Source: a virus
Direction: 5' to 3' (one strand)
Virus record (IMG/VR): IMGVR_UViG_3300031746_004826
Coordinates: 1 to 37,550 of that record
Length of the DNA: 37,550 nt
Shown piece after piece: positions 20,047 to 28,179 of this stretch. The first letter of the stretch is position 1. Every line of letters begins with the position of its first letter. A program made the position numbers and the translations under genes. The notes beneath the pieces are model-generated. The model was given only the letters and a program-made list of their open reading frames with translations. It had not been told where the DNA came from and ran no database searches.

Positions 20047-20503
20047 GCTTACGCCTCCTTCGCCCGCCAACCCAGCCCCTCTTGAGAATGAAACTAATAA
20101 GATTAAAGCGCCTGACAGGCTTCAAAAACCGTTTCCGGCCCACATCAAGCTGCAATCCTAAAACAGACATGACGTCAAAACCCAGCAAAGGCGTCTTGCA
20201 ACCGTTATAACTTGCAAGCGTAAACACATGTTCACCATCAATTTTCAGATACAAATACGCAAGCTTCGTCTTTATTTGGCTACCATCAGCCAACTCAACA
20301 ACCCCTGAGCCGACACATTCGAGACCAAGCTGCTCAACTACTTTCCGAGGAATAACGGTCCCGCTCGAACCCGTGTCAACCAGAAACTTGACCTTCAACT
20401 GCTTATCCAGGTCACGAGGATTAGCAATAACCACATCATGGTAAACCCCATTCTGCAATGCACTACTCCGCTGATTCACCCGGGCACGCTTCAACTTCGC
20501 CAA
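20039..20503 (-). CDS. Retropepsin-like aspartic protease
   Basis: 154 residues from TTG 20503, with GGAGGAG upstream. FLVDTGSSGTVIP (D43-T44-G45) is the catalytic signature of clan AA aspartic proteases, followed by a strand/flap region (VELADGSQIKTKLAYLYLKI) and LLGFDVMSVLGLQLD, the usual hydrophobic-GxD second motif. The chain has one D-T-G, so it must dimerise. The C-terminus is very basic (GWVGGRRRRKRD). Archaea carry cellular relatives of unknown function. In this virus it could cleave structural precursors in addition to the DUF2213 protease. Confidence 0.85.
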   Translation of the reverse strand: MAKLKRARVNQRSSALQNGVYHDVVIANPRDLDKQLKVKFLVDTGSSGTVIPRKVVEQLGLECVGSGVVELADGSQIKTKLAYLYLKIDGEHVFTLASYNGCKTPLLGFDVMSVLGLQLDVGRKRFLKPVRRFNLISFILKRGWVGGRRRRKRD

Positions 20504-20525
20504 CTAGAACACTCCTCCATGTAAA

Positions 20526-20534
20526 GATTTAAAC
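20526..20534. promoter_or_regulatory. Bidirectional TATA element
   Basis: GATTTAAAC reads GTTTAAATC on the other strand, so the same bases can serve the protease operon (minus, start 20503) and the membrane-protein pair (plus, start about 20566). Distances of about 25-35 bases to each start region fit archaeal spacing. Confidence 0.4.
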
Positions 20535-20565
20535 ATCGAAAAAGATAGTGAGGGTAGGGATATTC

Positions 20566-20844
20566 TTGAAAGTGAAAGCAAGACAAACCGTGCCTTACAT
20601 CTACATCGTAGCATTCTTAGCCGTAACATTCTGGGCAGCCGCCGCGCAACTCGTTTTCCTGCCACGAAACATTCTCTGGGAAACCATAGGACTCTCTGAA
20701 AAAGTGCTAATCGCATTCTACATACTGCTAGGCTTCTGCGCGATCCCGCTTGCCTTCTGGGTTGACATCGACGGCGAGAGAATCGAAGCCCTCGAAAAAC
20801 GAATAAGCGAACTAGAAAAGAAACAAGACACAAAGGAGGAATAG
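20566..20844 (+). CDS. Small membrane protein with coiled-coil tail
   Basis: About 92 residues from TTG 20566; GTG 20548 and GTG 20572 are alternatives, and the TATA element at 20526 makes 20548 unlikely. Two hydrophobic helices (YIYIVAFLAVTFWAAAAQLV and VLIAFYILLGFCAIPLAFWV) are followed by an acidic/basic coiled coil (GERIEALEKRISELEKKQ). It is the first gene of a two-gene plus-strand cassette between two minus-strand blocks. A holin/regulator pair or an exclusion protein is possible. Confidence 0.55.
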   Translation: MKVKARQTVPYIYIVAFLAVTFWAAAAQLVFLPRNILWETIGLSEKVLIAFYILLGFCAIPLAFWVDIDGERIEALEKRISELEKKQDTKEE

Positions 20845-20847
20845 CCT

Positions 20848-21138
20848 TTGTTTGAACTAGCAATCTACGCAATAATTGTGATCCTTTGGACCGTTTTCCT
20901 CTTCTTCCAAGCAGAGAAAAAACTGAACATCCGAATAATCGCGACAATACTCGCGCTCGCAGCAGTCCTATTCGCGATCTCCGTGGTCCTGTCGACCGAC
21001 TGGAATACGGCAACAGACTCAGACAAGTACTTCGCAGGCTTCTTAATCCTAACCAGCATCTCACTTTTCCTGCTGAGCTGCCACATCTACTTTGATGGGC
21101 TGAGACTTGACGAAGTGAGAAGACAACATATAGCTTAG
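20848..21138 (+). CDS. Small membrane protein (96 aa, TTG start)
   Basis: TTG 20848 follows GGAGGA at good distance, three bases after the previous stop. Three hydrophobic segments (LAIYAIIVILWTVFLFF; IRIIATILALAAVLFAISVVL; YFAGFLILTSISLFLLSC) and a short charged C-terminus. The stop codon abuts the stop of the convergent hub gene with no bases between. With its partner at 20566 it may form a lysis cassette; the sequence does not show a lytic enzyme here. Confidence 0.55.
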   Translation: MFELAIYAIIVILWTVFLFFQAEKKLNIRIIATILALAAVLFAISVVLSTDWNTATDSDKYFAGFLILTSISLFLLSCHIYFDGLRLDEVRRQHIA

Positions 21139-24100
21139 TCAATACGGCGGCCCCTGCTTATTCGTAGCGTGTGAAGAGATTTTCCTCCGGGCATCATAAA
21201 GCCAATCCGCCAACAGGTTAGGCTCTTTTCCAAGAGAAAAGCTCACCTTGAGAACTTTTAGAGGATCACCAAAAGCCTCATACACAATGCGGTTAACCCG
21301 GTAATCTCCATCCACATTCAAGTTGGGAATATGATGATGCGCAACGTCTCCCGCGAGAATCGGCTTATCAACGTAAACAAGAATCTCTGAGCTTGTCTCG
21401 GTCCGCTGCGCAGAATCCTTCAACCACGCCAAAATCGCTTTGGCTCTGGTCACGCATTCCTCATCGCTTATTAGCTCCTCATCGACGTCGCTGTATTCTC
21501 TTAGACCATAAGCTGATTGACTGTCTCCGTTCTCTTCAACGTGCTCCCAACGGTCTTTGTTAAGAAATATTGCATCAAGGAAAACTGTGAAGTCCTCTCC
21601 ACTCGCCCAACAAGGAGTTTTTAAGTAAATGTCTTTTATGCTGTGCCAATCTGGAGACCCGACTGCTTCCCAAATTCCGTCCGGATTATCTACCGTTTTC
21701 TCGTTCTGTTTGCCCAGATTAACTCTTAATCCCCATCCGTCAAGCGCTCCCGTCGTCACCTGATATTCAAAATAGTTGTTAAGGTCTGTGCAGAGCCTAA
21801 TCCAGTTGTTCCGCAGAACTCCGCCGGGCGTCGTTGGGTTGTTTATCCATATAACAAGAATTTTCTCACTATCAAGCCGGAAAGCTCTCTCCGTCCCTGC
21901 TTCATCATTCAGTTTAAGGTAGCATTCGGCCATGTAGTCATCATTCTGAACAGGGTCGTCCAAGTAGAGTTTAATGCTGTACGTTCCGAGCTTCTTCCAC
22001 GTTGTTGACCGCGCTATGCTGAAGGGTCTGTTTATGACCCCCGTTGTTTTCCTTGTCCCCACGCAAACCCAGTGGGCAGGAGGATCGCTCGCGTCCACAG
22101 GCTCAGTCCACCGGTCACGACTGCGGGGCAAATCAGCCGTGGGCGCACCACGAATACGGATCTTGTTGCGTATCCGAGTAATGTCATCGTCCCATTCTGC
22201 TTTTTCAAGAATCTCAGTAATATCGACGTCCGCGACGACCTTCGCGCCAACTGGGAAAAACGCAAACTTCCCATCCGGATTCGTTCTAATCTCGAACCCT
22301 ATCACTCCATCCCGGTCAGCATTCTTCGCAGCCATCTTCAGAACATCATTCACATTAACATCATCGTAGTCCAGCCTGGCAAAAGACGTGTCCGAAGGCT
22401 CAACCAGCGACGCTTGGCCAACGTAGCCATTGAACGCCAAGCTGCTCGCGTTGTTGTAGCTTTGGCAGGGCATGAAATACCTGAAGCTATGATACTGTTG
22501 CAGATTTAACGTCAGAATCTCGTTTATCCGAGTCCTCTCCGCGTCATCGTAGATTTCAAGCCAAGCCATCGTTCCGATTTTTCTAAAAATGCAGAAGAGA
22601 ACCTGTCCGAGAGTGAACGATTTTGTTGCGCTATCGTAAACTGAGCCACCATAAGCCTCTTGAATTTTCACAACTTGCTTCATTGGACTGCTATTATCGT
22701 TGTAAAGAATGATGGTTACTGCTGCATGATTTCCAGTTACCCAGCCATAGAAATCGTCCAAATCAACTCCACAAGAGCCAAAACAGGACGCACCATAAAC
22801 TGACCCGCCCTTTCCGCGAATATCAAGCCAAAACTCGAAATCGGTTATCCCGTCTACTCCGAAATCCTTGTAAACGTAAGCGTCCTCGTTTCGAGCTAGA
22901 CCGGAAATGTAGATTCTGTGATCCGTAACGGTGAACCTACCGTTAGGATCAACCTCGGTGCAAGTGCTGAAGGCTGGCGTATCATCATCCGCATCAGCTA
23001 TCAAGTGCTGCAGATCCGTAAAAGTCTCCAGAATGTCTTCAACCAGAAGCTCAGCCCGAATGTTTGCATACGTTCTCGCAACCACACGTCGCAGGAGATG
23101 TTCATACGTCGAACGGCCCCACAAACTAAGGTAATGTCTGCCGTCCGCATCCTCAATTCCCCGCACGAGCTCAACGCGACCGGTCAGCAGCTGAGGAGTC
23201 ACGTTACCTCTGCCAATCTTCACCGTCGCCGCCAAACCCTTCGTAATCGGATACGTCCCGCCCGGACTGTACTTTTCATCCCAGTTCTGCAGCAACGCAG
23301 AGAAACTGGACATCTCCTCCGTGCAGCCAAGTACGACCTGAGTATTCACAACCTCTGAATCCGCCGGCACAACGGAGCCAAACGTCAACTCGACAGCAGG
23401 ACCCTCCTGAGGATCAGCCGCAAGCTCAGACTCCTGAGCGAGAGTAAGGAAAAACGGCTTCATGTTAGGATAATGAGTAGACGCGATAGTGCTGAACTCT
23501 GGGTCAAATGTGCAACACTCAACCACCCAAGCCAGAATCTTATGGCCGCTATGGTGATACGCACAAGCCTTCGGGTTCCCGCCGTCAACCGTCACCTCAA
23601 CGTAAGCATAAGGCGCTCGACCATCCCCCAGGGCTCGCTTCTGGTAACGATGATACACCCTCCTATGAATATCCAAATCACTAGCTTCTATCGCCTCAGT
23701 AACCCACGTGGAATAGCCACTTGAGCCGTCATGCGTCAAAATAAGATGCCGAGGCATCCACTGCATGAAGAACTTCTTAGCTGCAACGGATTCGGGCTCG
23801 CTAAGAGCATAAGGACCACGATACTGCCAGTTGCCAGGCACCCCAGAGCCTGTCTCTCCAAACTCATAATCAAAGTTGAAATCAAGATTCGTGCCATTGT
23901 GGTTTTGACTTTGAATATCGTACTCATCAATACCAAGCATAGGAATTATTAGCAGAAGATTTCTCTCACGGATCCGGACCGCTTCCGCGTCGCTGCTTGA
24001 CACAACCCAGGAAGCGAAAAGATACGTGATCTCGACGTTCGCCTTCTCGTCACCATGCGTGTTAGCGACTACTGCAAACCTTCCGCCGAGAGGATTCCCA

Positions 24101-24228
24101 ATTTTGTAAAGTTTCAGGTCTCGGTTCTCAACAGATTTCCCGATAACCTCGCTCGAGCACACAGTCGGATAAGTTGTAGCTAACGCGTCCCAAGCCGCTA
24201 TCATTTGATCCCTGGTTTTGTACGACAT
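21139..24228 (-). CDS. Baseplate hub/tail lysin with N-terminal M14 peptidase
   Basis: About 1029 residues. Residues 1-260 are an M14 zinc carboxypeptidase: NTHGDEKA (H and E near 58-61), NLDFNF, the third zinc ligand in ILTHDG near 165, and VVECCTFDPE near 236 as catalytic-glutamate region. From about 280 the protein resembles tail hub proteins (ATVKIGRGNVTPQLLTGRVE). Two inserted beta-sandwich segments (about 430-590 and 700-880, LamG-like) may bind sugars. Hub-like sequence resumes at the end (VDKPILAGDVAHH). ATG 24228 is chosen, nine bases after GGAG. It probably opens the host envelope during entry. Confidence 0.8.
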   Translation of the reverse strand: MSYKTRDQMIAAWDALATTYPTVCSSEVIGKSVENRDLKLYKIGNPLGGRFAVVANTHGDEKANVEITYLFASWVVSSSDAEAVRIRERNLLLIIPMLGIDEYDIQSQNHNGTNLDFNFDYEFGETGSGVPGNWQYRGPYALSEPESVAAKKFFMQWMPRHLILTHDGSSGYSTWVTEAIEASDLDIHRRVYHRYQKRALGDGRAPYAYVEVTVDGGNPKACAYHHSGHKILAWVVECCTFDPEFSTIASTHYPNMKPFFLTLAQESELAADPQEGPAVELTFGSVVPADSEVVNTQVVLGCTEEMSSFSALLQNWDEKYSPGGTYPITKGLAATVKIGRGNVTPQLLTGRVELVRGIEDADGRHYLSLWGRSTYEHLLRRVVARTYANIRAELLVEDILETFTDLQHLIADADDDTPAFSTCTEVDPNGRFTVTDHRIYISGLARNEDAYVYKDFGVDGITDFEFWLDIRGKGGSVYGASCFGSCGVDLDDFYGWVTGNHAAVTIILYNDNSSPMKQVVKIQEAYGGSVYDSATKSFTLGQVLFCIFRKIGTMAWLEIYDDAERTRINEILTLNLQQYHSFRYFMPCQSYNNASSLAFNGYVGQASLVEPSDTSFARLDYDDVNVNDVLKMAAKNADRDGVIGFEIRTNPDGKFAFFPVGAKVVADVDITEILEKAEWDDDITRIRNKIRIRGAPTADLPRSRDRWTEPVDASDPPAHWVCVGTRKTTGVINRPFSIARSTTWKKLGTYSIKLYLDDPVQNDDYMAECYLKLNDEAGTERAFRLDSEKILVIWINNPTTPGGVLRNNWIRLCTDLNNYFEYQVTTGALDGWGLRVNLGKQNEKTVDNPDGIWEAVGSPDWHSIKDIYLKTPCWASGEDFTVFLDAIFLNKDRWEHVEENGDSQSAYGLREYSDVDEELISDEECVTRAKAILAWLKDSAQRTETSSEILVYVDKPILAGDVAHHHIPNLNVDGDYRVNRIVYEAFGDPLKVLKVSFSLGKEPNLLADWLYDARRKISSHATNKQGPPY

Positions 24229-24240
24229 CTTCACAGGCTC

Positions 24241-24729
24241 CTAAGGCGTCTCGTTACCACGCCTCAACATGTCACCAGCTTCTTCACGCGAAATTTTCCG
24301 GCCAGACATAGTGTAGGTATCCTGCATCACCGTATTGAGTCGCATATTTGCGTCAGCAGCCTGATTAGTCGTCACCGCAAGATAAGCCATGTACCCAGCC
24401 AACGCAGCAACAAGACCAATGCCAAGAGTCAAGAGAGAAACCTTCATCGCCAAACTCGCGTTATGAAGCCAATCAACGATTGTGGCCACTTGTGTTATGT
24501 GCCTGAGCGCGTCGAACCCCCGCATCAACGCCCCGGCAACTGTGAAAAGGCTTCCAAACGTAGTTATGGTGTTCGCTGTCTCCTTATTCAGAAACCCGAA
24601 CTGCTGGCCAAGGTGCGCGATGCCAATGGCAGCCATCCCAAGTTGACTAATATCTCTGGCGATAGCGCGGATTGCTCCAGTCGCCTCATCACGAGCCTTA
24701 ATGCTAACCCAAATCTCTTTTCCACTCAT
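24241..24729 (-). CDS. Short tape-measure-like protein (162 aa)
   Basis: The N-terminus WVSIKARDEATGAIRAIARD is the typical opening of phage tape measure proteins. It is followed by helical hydrophobic stretches (FGSLFTVAGALM; VSLLTLGIGLVAALAGYMAYLAV) as in their membrane-active regions. It sits where a tape measure belongs, between the completion protein and the hub. It is much shorter than usual (often 500 or more residues). ATG 24729 overlaps the upstream stop. A very short tail or a split function would explain the length. Confidence 0.65.
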   Translation of the reverse strand: MSGKEIWVSIKARDEATGAIRAIARDISQLGMAAIGIAHLGQQFGFLNKETANTITTFGSLFTVAGALMRGFDALRHITQVATIVDWLHNASLAMKVSLLTLGIGLVAALAGYMAYLAVTTNQAADANMRLNTVMQDTYTMSGRKISREEAGDMLRRGNETP

Positions 24730-25061
24730 AGGCCAGCCGCCAGTTTTGCCTCTTCAATCGCATAAACCATGAGAGCAACCACCTGAGGCTCGTAGAAATC
24801 GAAGGCAGGCCCAAGATATGGTTGCGGAGCCATATATTTTGTGCCAAACTCAACGTAGCCAGCGTAGAGGGCTCTGGCGCCAACCGTGATCTCCCACTCA
24901 ACCGTGCGATAGTAGATCGTGCTTTGAAGGTATCCTGTCCTCACTGGAACAATGGCCCGGGCAAACTCCTTAATATTCGCTCCCAACTTATGAAAAACCT
25001 CGCGAATCTGGCTGCGGATCTCTTCGCTGAAAACGTCCATAGCAAGCGTGAACTCTTCCAC
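24726..25061 (-). CDS. HK97 gp10-like tail completion protein
   Basis: 111 residues. AIVPVRTGYLQSTIYYRT and YAGYVEFGTKYMAPQPYLGPA are the two conserved blocks of the HK97 gp10 family, which completes the head-tail or tail-end joint. The annotated start is GTG 25061; ATG 25040 is a later option. It lies between the chaperone and the tape measure, somewhat downstream of the usual place next to the tail terminator. Confidence 0.8.
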   Translation of the reverse strand: MEEFTLAMDVFSEEIRSQIREVFHKLGANIKEFARAIVPVRTGYLQSTIYYRTVEWEITVGARALYAGYVEFGTKYMAPQPYLGPAFDFYEPQVVALMVYAIEEAKLAAGL

Positions 25062-25084
25062 ACCGCTGACTTCGAAACTATACT

Positions 25085-25153
25085 TCAGTGAGATTTTCCT
25101 GCAGCCTCCGCCTTTTTCTGTTCTACCAACGCCTCCCGATCCAACTCACCCAT
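25085..25153 (-). CDS. Possible 22-aa ORF after the tail chaperone
   Basis: An ATG at 25153, two bases after the chaperone stop and in the -1 frame relative to it, opens 22 codons rich in E, K and A. In many phages the second chaperone form (gpGT) is made by frameshifting at this place. Here the extension would be very short and I see no clear slippery heptamer, so a separate leader peptide or no translation is as likely. Confidence 0.25.
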   Translation of the reverse strand: MGELDREALVEQKKAEAAGKSH

Positions 25154-25155
25154 GA

Positions 25156-25614
25156 TCAAGAGGAAACGTTCGATCTTTCCGGCGCCTTCACGTCCGAGCC
25201 TGCTGGGGAGACAACCAAACTCTTTGCAAAGCCTAAACTCTGTAACAGCCGGGTGAGGTCTTCCTCGCCTAACTGCGTCAACAAAAAACGTGCCTCCTCA
25301 GGATCCACGCCGTTAATGCTGTTCGAAGCCTTTTGGAAAAGCTTGAAGAGACCGTCAGGAACCCCGTTCTCCTCGTCCAGCAGCTTCGCAATCGTTAAGG
25401 GCTTCGTCTCAGGTTGAGCAACAATCGCCGCGTACAAGGTTTCAGCTTGAATCGCAACATAGTCGCTCTTGAGAACCTCGCCCGTCTGCGTGTTGATCTT
25501 CATGTACGTTTCAGCGATACGGCTCTTCTTCGCCCAGCTAAGCTCACGGAGAACGTACTTGCCCCTGTACTCGGATCCGTACTTGTCGTCAACTTCAACA
25601 CTTATTTTCCTCAT
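25156..25614 (-). CDS. Tail assembly chaperone-like protein (152 aa)
   Basis: ATG 25614 overlaps the tail tube stop by one base (TGATG). The first 60 residues have a strand-rich start (KISVEVDDKYGSEYRGKYVLREL), then a helical domain with ETLYAAIVAQPETKPLTIAKLLDEENGVPDGLF. Residues 100-135 are helical and acidic. Size, composition and place between tail tube and tape measure fit a gpG-like chaperone that holds the tape measure. No direct motif supports this. Confidence 0.55.
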   Translation of the reverse strand: MRKISVEVDDKYGSEYRGKYVLRELSWAKKSRIAETYMKINTQTGEVLKSDYVAIQAETLYAAIVAQPETKPLTIAKLLDEENGVPDGLFKLFQKASNSINGVDPEEARFLLTQLGEEDLTRLLQSLGFAKSLVVSPAGSDVKAPERSNVSS

Positions 25615-26504
25615 CAATAAGGCCTCGCAACATCCACACTCAACGGAATCAGCTTCACCTTGCACGACAGAACATCGTCAGCCTTTGTTGGAACGCTAAC
25701 CAGACTCGCCTTCGCATCCGTCAACGTGACATAGTGTCCGGCTGAGCCCAGGCCAATCTCCCAAGTCCTAGCCGTATCATTCACCACGTCATCAAAACGT
25801 GCCTTGCTCTCAAAGTCGAAACTCAGATCAGCAGAAACCTCTTTCCTGCGACTCTGCAGGTACTTCATCAAATCGCCATCCGCGGCCCGAATCACAGGCA
25901 CAGGCTTAAGATTAAAATTGAAGTCCACACGCCAGCCAACGCACTCAGTCATCTCGGCGCCGCCCATCTTCACGTAACCATCAGAAAAAACTTTACCCGC
26001 CGTCGCCAACGCATCATTGTATGTTCCGCTTGACTGCTTCGCCACAGCCGTCGTAAGCTTCTGCGCAATGAAATCTGCTGCAGCACGAATAAGCATGGCC
26101 TCATCATCCCTGTCACTCGCCTCAGCCTCGACGCTCATGTGGTTGCATCTGCAGCCAGTGAAAAGCAAACTAACAAGGTTCGAGGGATAAGCCCATTCAT
26201 CATAATAAAGCAACTCAAGATTGACTGAATAAAGGTTCCAACATTCTTTGATGAGTACCCCCGCTTCTGAAGGCAACGCCCAAGCAAGCCGGACGTCTCC
26301 ACGCCGCATTCCCTTCTTGAGCGCGTTATACTGGTCGCTGCCAACCGTTTTCACAGCAAGAAGATTAGGAGACATACTAGGCTCTTTACTCGTCCAAGGA
26401 AGACTATAACATATTGCCGCAGCGTCAAAAGCGCCAAAGGTGCTCTCCGTTTTATAGTAGGCCCTGGAATGAGACCCAACAAACGGGTAAGTAGGCGTCG
26501 ACAT
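25614..26504 (-). CDS. Major tail tube protein candidate
   Basis: 296 residues, beta-rich. The start TYPFVGSHSRAYYKTESTFG and the repeated strand pattern (YSVNLELLYYDEWA, then CRCNHMSVEAEASDR) fit tail tube proteins. The segment ECVGWRVDFNFNLKPVPVIRA and the final strands (LSCKVKLIPLSVDV) continue the barrel. The position before the chaperone and after the tail terminator supports the call. It is longer than simple tube proteins, so an extra domain on the tube surface is likely. There is no sheath gene, hence a siphovirus-like or very short tail. Confidence 0.6.
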   Translation of the reverse strand: MSTPTYPFVGSHSRAYYKTESTFGAFDAAAICYSLPWTSKEPSMSPNLLAVKTVGSDQYNALKKGMRRGDVRLAWALPSEAGVLIKECWNLYSVNLELLYYDEWAYPSNLVSLLFTGCRCNHMSVEAEASDRDDEAMLIRAAADFIAQKLTTAVAKQSSGTYNDALATAGKVFSDGYVKMGGAEMTECVGWRVDFNFNLKPVPVIRAADGDLMKYLQSRRKEVSADLSFDFESKARFDDVVNDTARTWEIGLGSAGHYVTLTDAKASLVSVPTKADDVLSCKVKLIPLSVDVARPY

Positions 26505-26966
26505 CTACGGCTCCTCCACCTTCGGAAACCGGTGCGTCTTAACCCGAACCTCAGCCATGTAAAGCCTCGGCGTAGGCTCAATACGAACAGACTTCTTGAC
26601 CCCAATGACACCTATCATTTTGAGGATTCCTCCAGGAGACTTCGAAGAGGCTCCAACAACTCGTTTGACCTCGTAAATAGCATTCCAGAGCAACCGACGC
26701 GCAGACAGGCCTTCCGCGTCTTTGGTGAAGCATTTGACCGTGTAAACCTCAATCACATGCCGCTGAAGAGCAGCATTAATAATATGTTCGTCACCGCCAT
26801 CTCCAAGGCTAACAGTTAAAACGGCAAAATAGTTGGATAGAAGCTTCTCTTCAAACTCGCTGCCAACAAGCACCTTCTCAGGCGGTATAGCGGTATCGTC
26901 ATCCATCTTCAAGGCGACCCCTCCAAGAATCGCCTTCAAAGTTTCCTCAGGATCTTCAAAACTCAT
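26505..26966 (-). CDS. Tail terminator/completion candidate (153 aa)
   Basis: An alpha/beta protein: a helix at 5-16, strands YFAVLTVSLGDGG and VIEVYTVKCFTKD, a helix LSARRLLWNAIYEVKRVV, and a last strand RLYMAEVRVKTHRF. This alternation is typical of tail terminator proteins that stop tube growth and bind the neck. It sits directly before the tail tube (TAGATG junction). Assigned from context and fold pattern only. Confidence 0.5.
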   Translation of the reverse strand: MSFEDPEETLKAILGGVALKMDDDTAIPPEKVLVGSEFEEKLLSNYFAVLTVSLGDGGDEHIINAALQRHVIEVYTVKCFTKDAEGLSARRLLWNAIYEVKRVVGASSKSPGGILKMIGVIGVKKSVRIEPTPRLYMAEVRVKTHRFPKVEEP

Positions 26967-27281
26967 TTAGCCATACACCAACCTAATCATTCCCGTATAG
27001 TAAAGCTCGCCGATCCCGGCAGCCTCAAACTTTTCAATCGGGCAACACTCCCACGTCTGACTACCAATTATGAGCTGATCCAAGTGAGCCAAGGGAGAAG
27101 TCGTGTAAACCTGCTGCAGCCGCTTCTCGCCAACACCCGCATCCAGAAGGAGTTCACTGACGCCTGAAGGCTCAACAATAACCTTGATCGTGCCCTTGCT
27201 CGTCAACGTGCCATCCGCGTTTCTCTGGCGCCACGTCACGTTTACGCCGTGCGTCTGCAGGATACTCTCAAACTTCCCCAT
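26967..27281 (-). CDS. Head-tail connector candidate (104 aa)
   Basis: A small beta-rich protein: FESILQTHGVNVTWRQRN, a strand pair around GTIKVIVEPSG, then QLIIGSQTWECCPIEKF and a final strand YTGMIRLVYG. Stopper/joining proteins of siphoviruses have this size and order in the operon. It starts right after the 298-residue structural protein and ends one base before the terminator candidate. Context-based call. Confidence 0.5.
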   Translation of the reverse strand: MGKFESILQTHGVNVTWRQRNADGTLTSKGTIKVIVEPSGVSELLLDAGVGEKRLQQVYTTSPLAHLDQLIIGSQTWECCPIEKFEAAGIGELYYTGMIRLVYG

Positions 27282-28178
27282 CTAGTCAGACACCGCCCTA
27301 AAATCGCTCGTGCCCTCAGTCAACTTCGCGACAATCCGGTCCACCTCAGCCTGCAGTTGCTCTGCAATCCCTGAGAGATCAGAGGCCGTATTCTGAGGAG
27401 TCACAGAAAGCGGACCCAGCGTGAAACTGAAGCCCGTCGAAGCGCCGCCGCTAACGTATCCAAGAAACCTTAGGCCAGCCAGAGCCTCAACAAGCAGCCG
27501 ATGGTCGCCAGCAAGCGTTAGAAAGTCAAGACTCACGCTAAGCTCGCTTTCAACCGTCGACATCGCCTTACCAATCAGAACCCAAGCATCCTCGAAACTT
27601 ATGCTCTGAGTAGTAAGCTTCGTAACCTTCAACAACTCCGCGACAAAATCGTGGCTGCCAAAAGCGCCCTTGAAACAGTCGAGAAACTCTGCCCTTGTGT
27701 CGTTTGGTCCTTCAACTCTGGCGCCGGCAAGACCCGTCCAAAACTTCGAGCCCAAATAGTCAAACCGGAAAACCTCAACATCATCCAGGAAGCACTGCGC
27801 GTAATAGTCGCCGTCGACGTCCTTGTTTATGCGGAGACAGAGCAGGTACTCCACGTTCTGCTCAACCTTCCAGGCACGTTGCAGGACCTCTTTAGGAATA
27901 TCCTCTTCAGTCTCAATCATCAAATAGAGGCCTAACTTTTGGTTGCCAAAATCCAGCCTAAACTCAACATAACTCTGCTTATAATCCGCATCCTCAAGAA
28001 AACTCGCCACAAGACCAGCCGTGTCGCAGTCAACAAGCTTCACCTTAGCCCACCACTCATAAAGCTCGTCATCCTCGCTGCCAGACACGACAAAAGCAGG
28101 CAGGCCAGCATGCGGCAACAACGAGAACGCGACGTCACTAATCTTCTGCATCACGCCGGTGATCTGAGCGAAACGCAT
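27282..28178 (-). CDS. Unidentified virion protein (298 aa)
   Basis: The N-terminus is helical (ITGVMQKISDVAFSLLPHAG). A beta-sandwich-like part (SYVEFRLDFGNQKLGLYLMIETEED, then VEYLLCLRINKDVDGDYYAQCFLDDVEVFRF) resembles concanavalin-like domains and the LamG-like parts of the hub and the anchored peptidase. The C-terminus is helical again (LSGIAEQLQAEVDRIVAKL). It lies in the connector region before the head-tail joining candidate, so an adaptor with a carbohydrate-binding decoration is possible. I do not recognise the family. Confidence 0.5.
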   Translation of the reverse strand: MRFAQITGVMQKISDVAFSLLPHAGLPAFVVSGSEDDELYEWWAKVKLVDCDTAGLVASFLEDADYKQSYVEFRLDFGNQKLGLYLMIETEEDIPKEVLQRAWKVEQNVEYLLCLRINKDVDGDYYAQCFLDDVEVFRFDYLGSKFWTGLAGARVEGPNDTRAEFLDCFKGAFGSHDFVAELLKVTKLTTQSISFEDAWVLIGKAMSTVESELSVSLDFLTLAGDHRLLVEALAGLRFLGYVSGGASTGFSFTLGPLSVTPQNTASDLSGIAEQLQAEVDRIVAKLTEGTSDFRAVSD

Positions 28179-28179
28179 C

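Noticed and set aside
20504-21142. 212-codon minus-strand ORF
   Set aside because: Composition is dominated by R, L and S with no domain features; it is the shadow of the two plus-strand membrane genes, which have ribosome sites.
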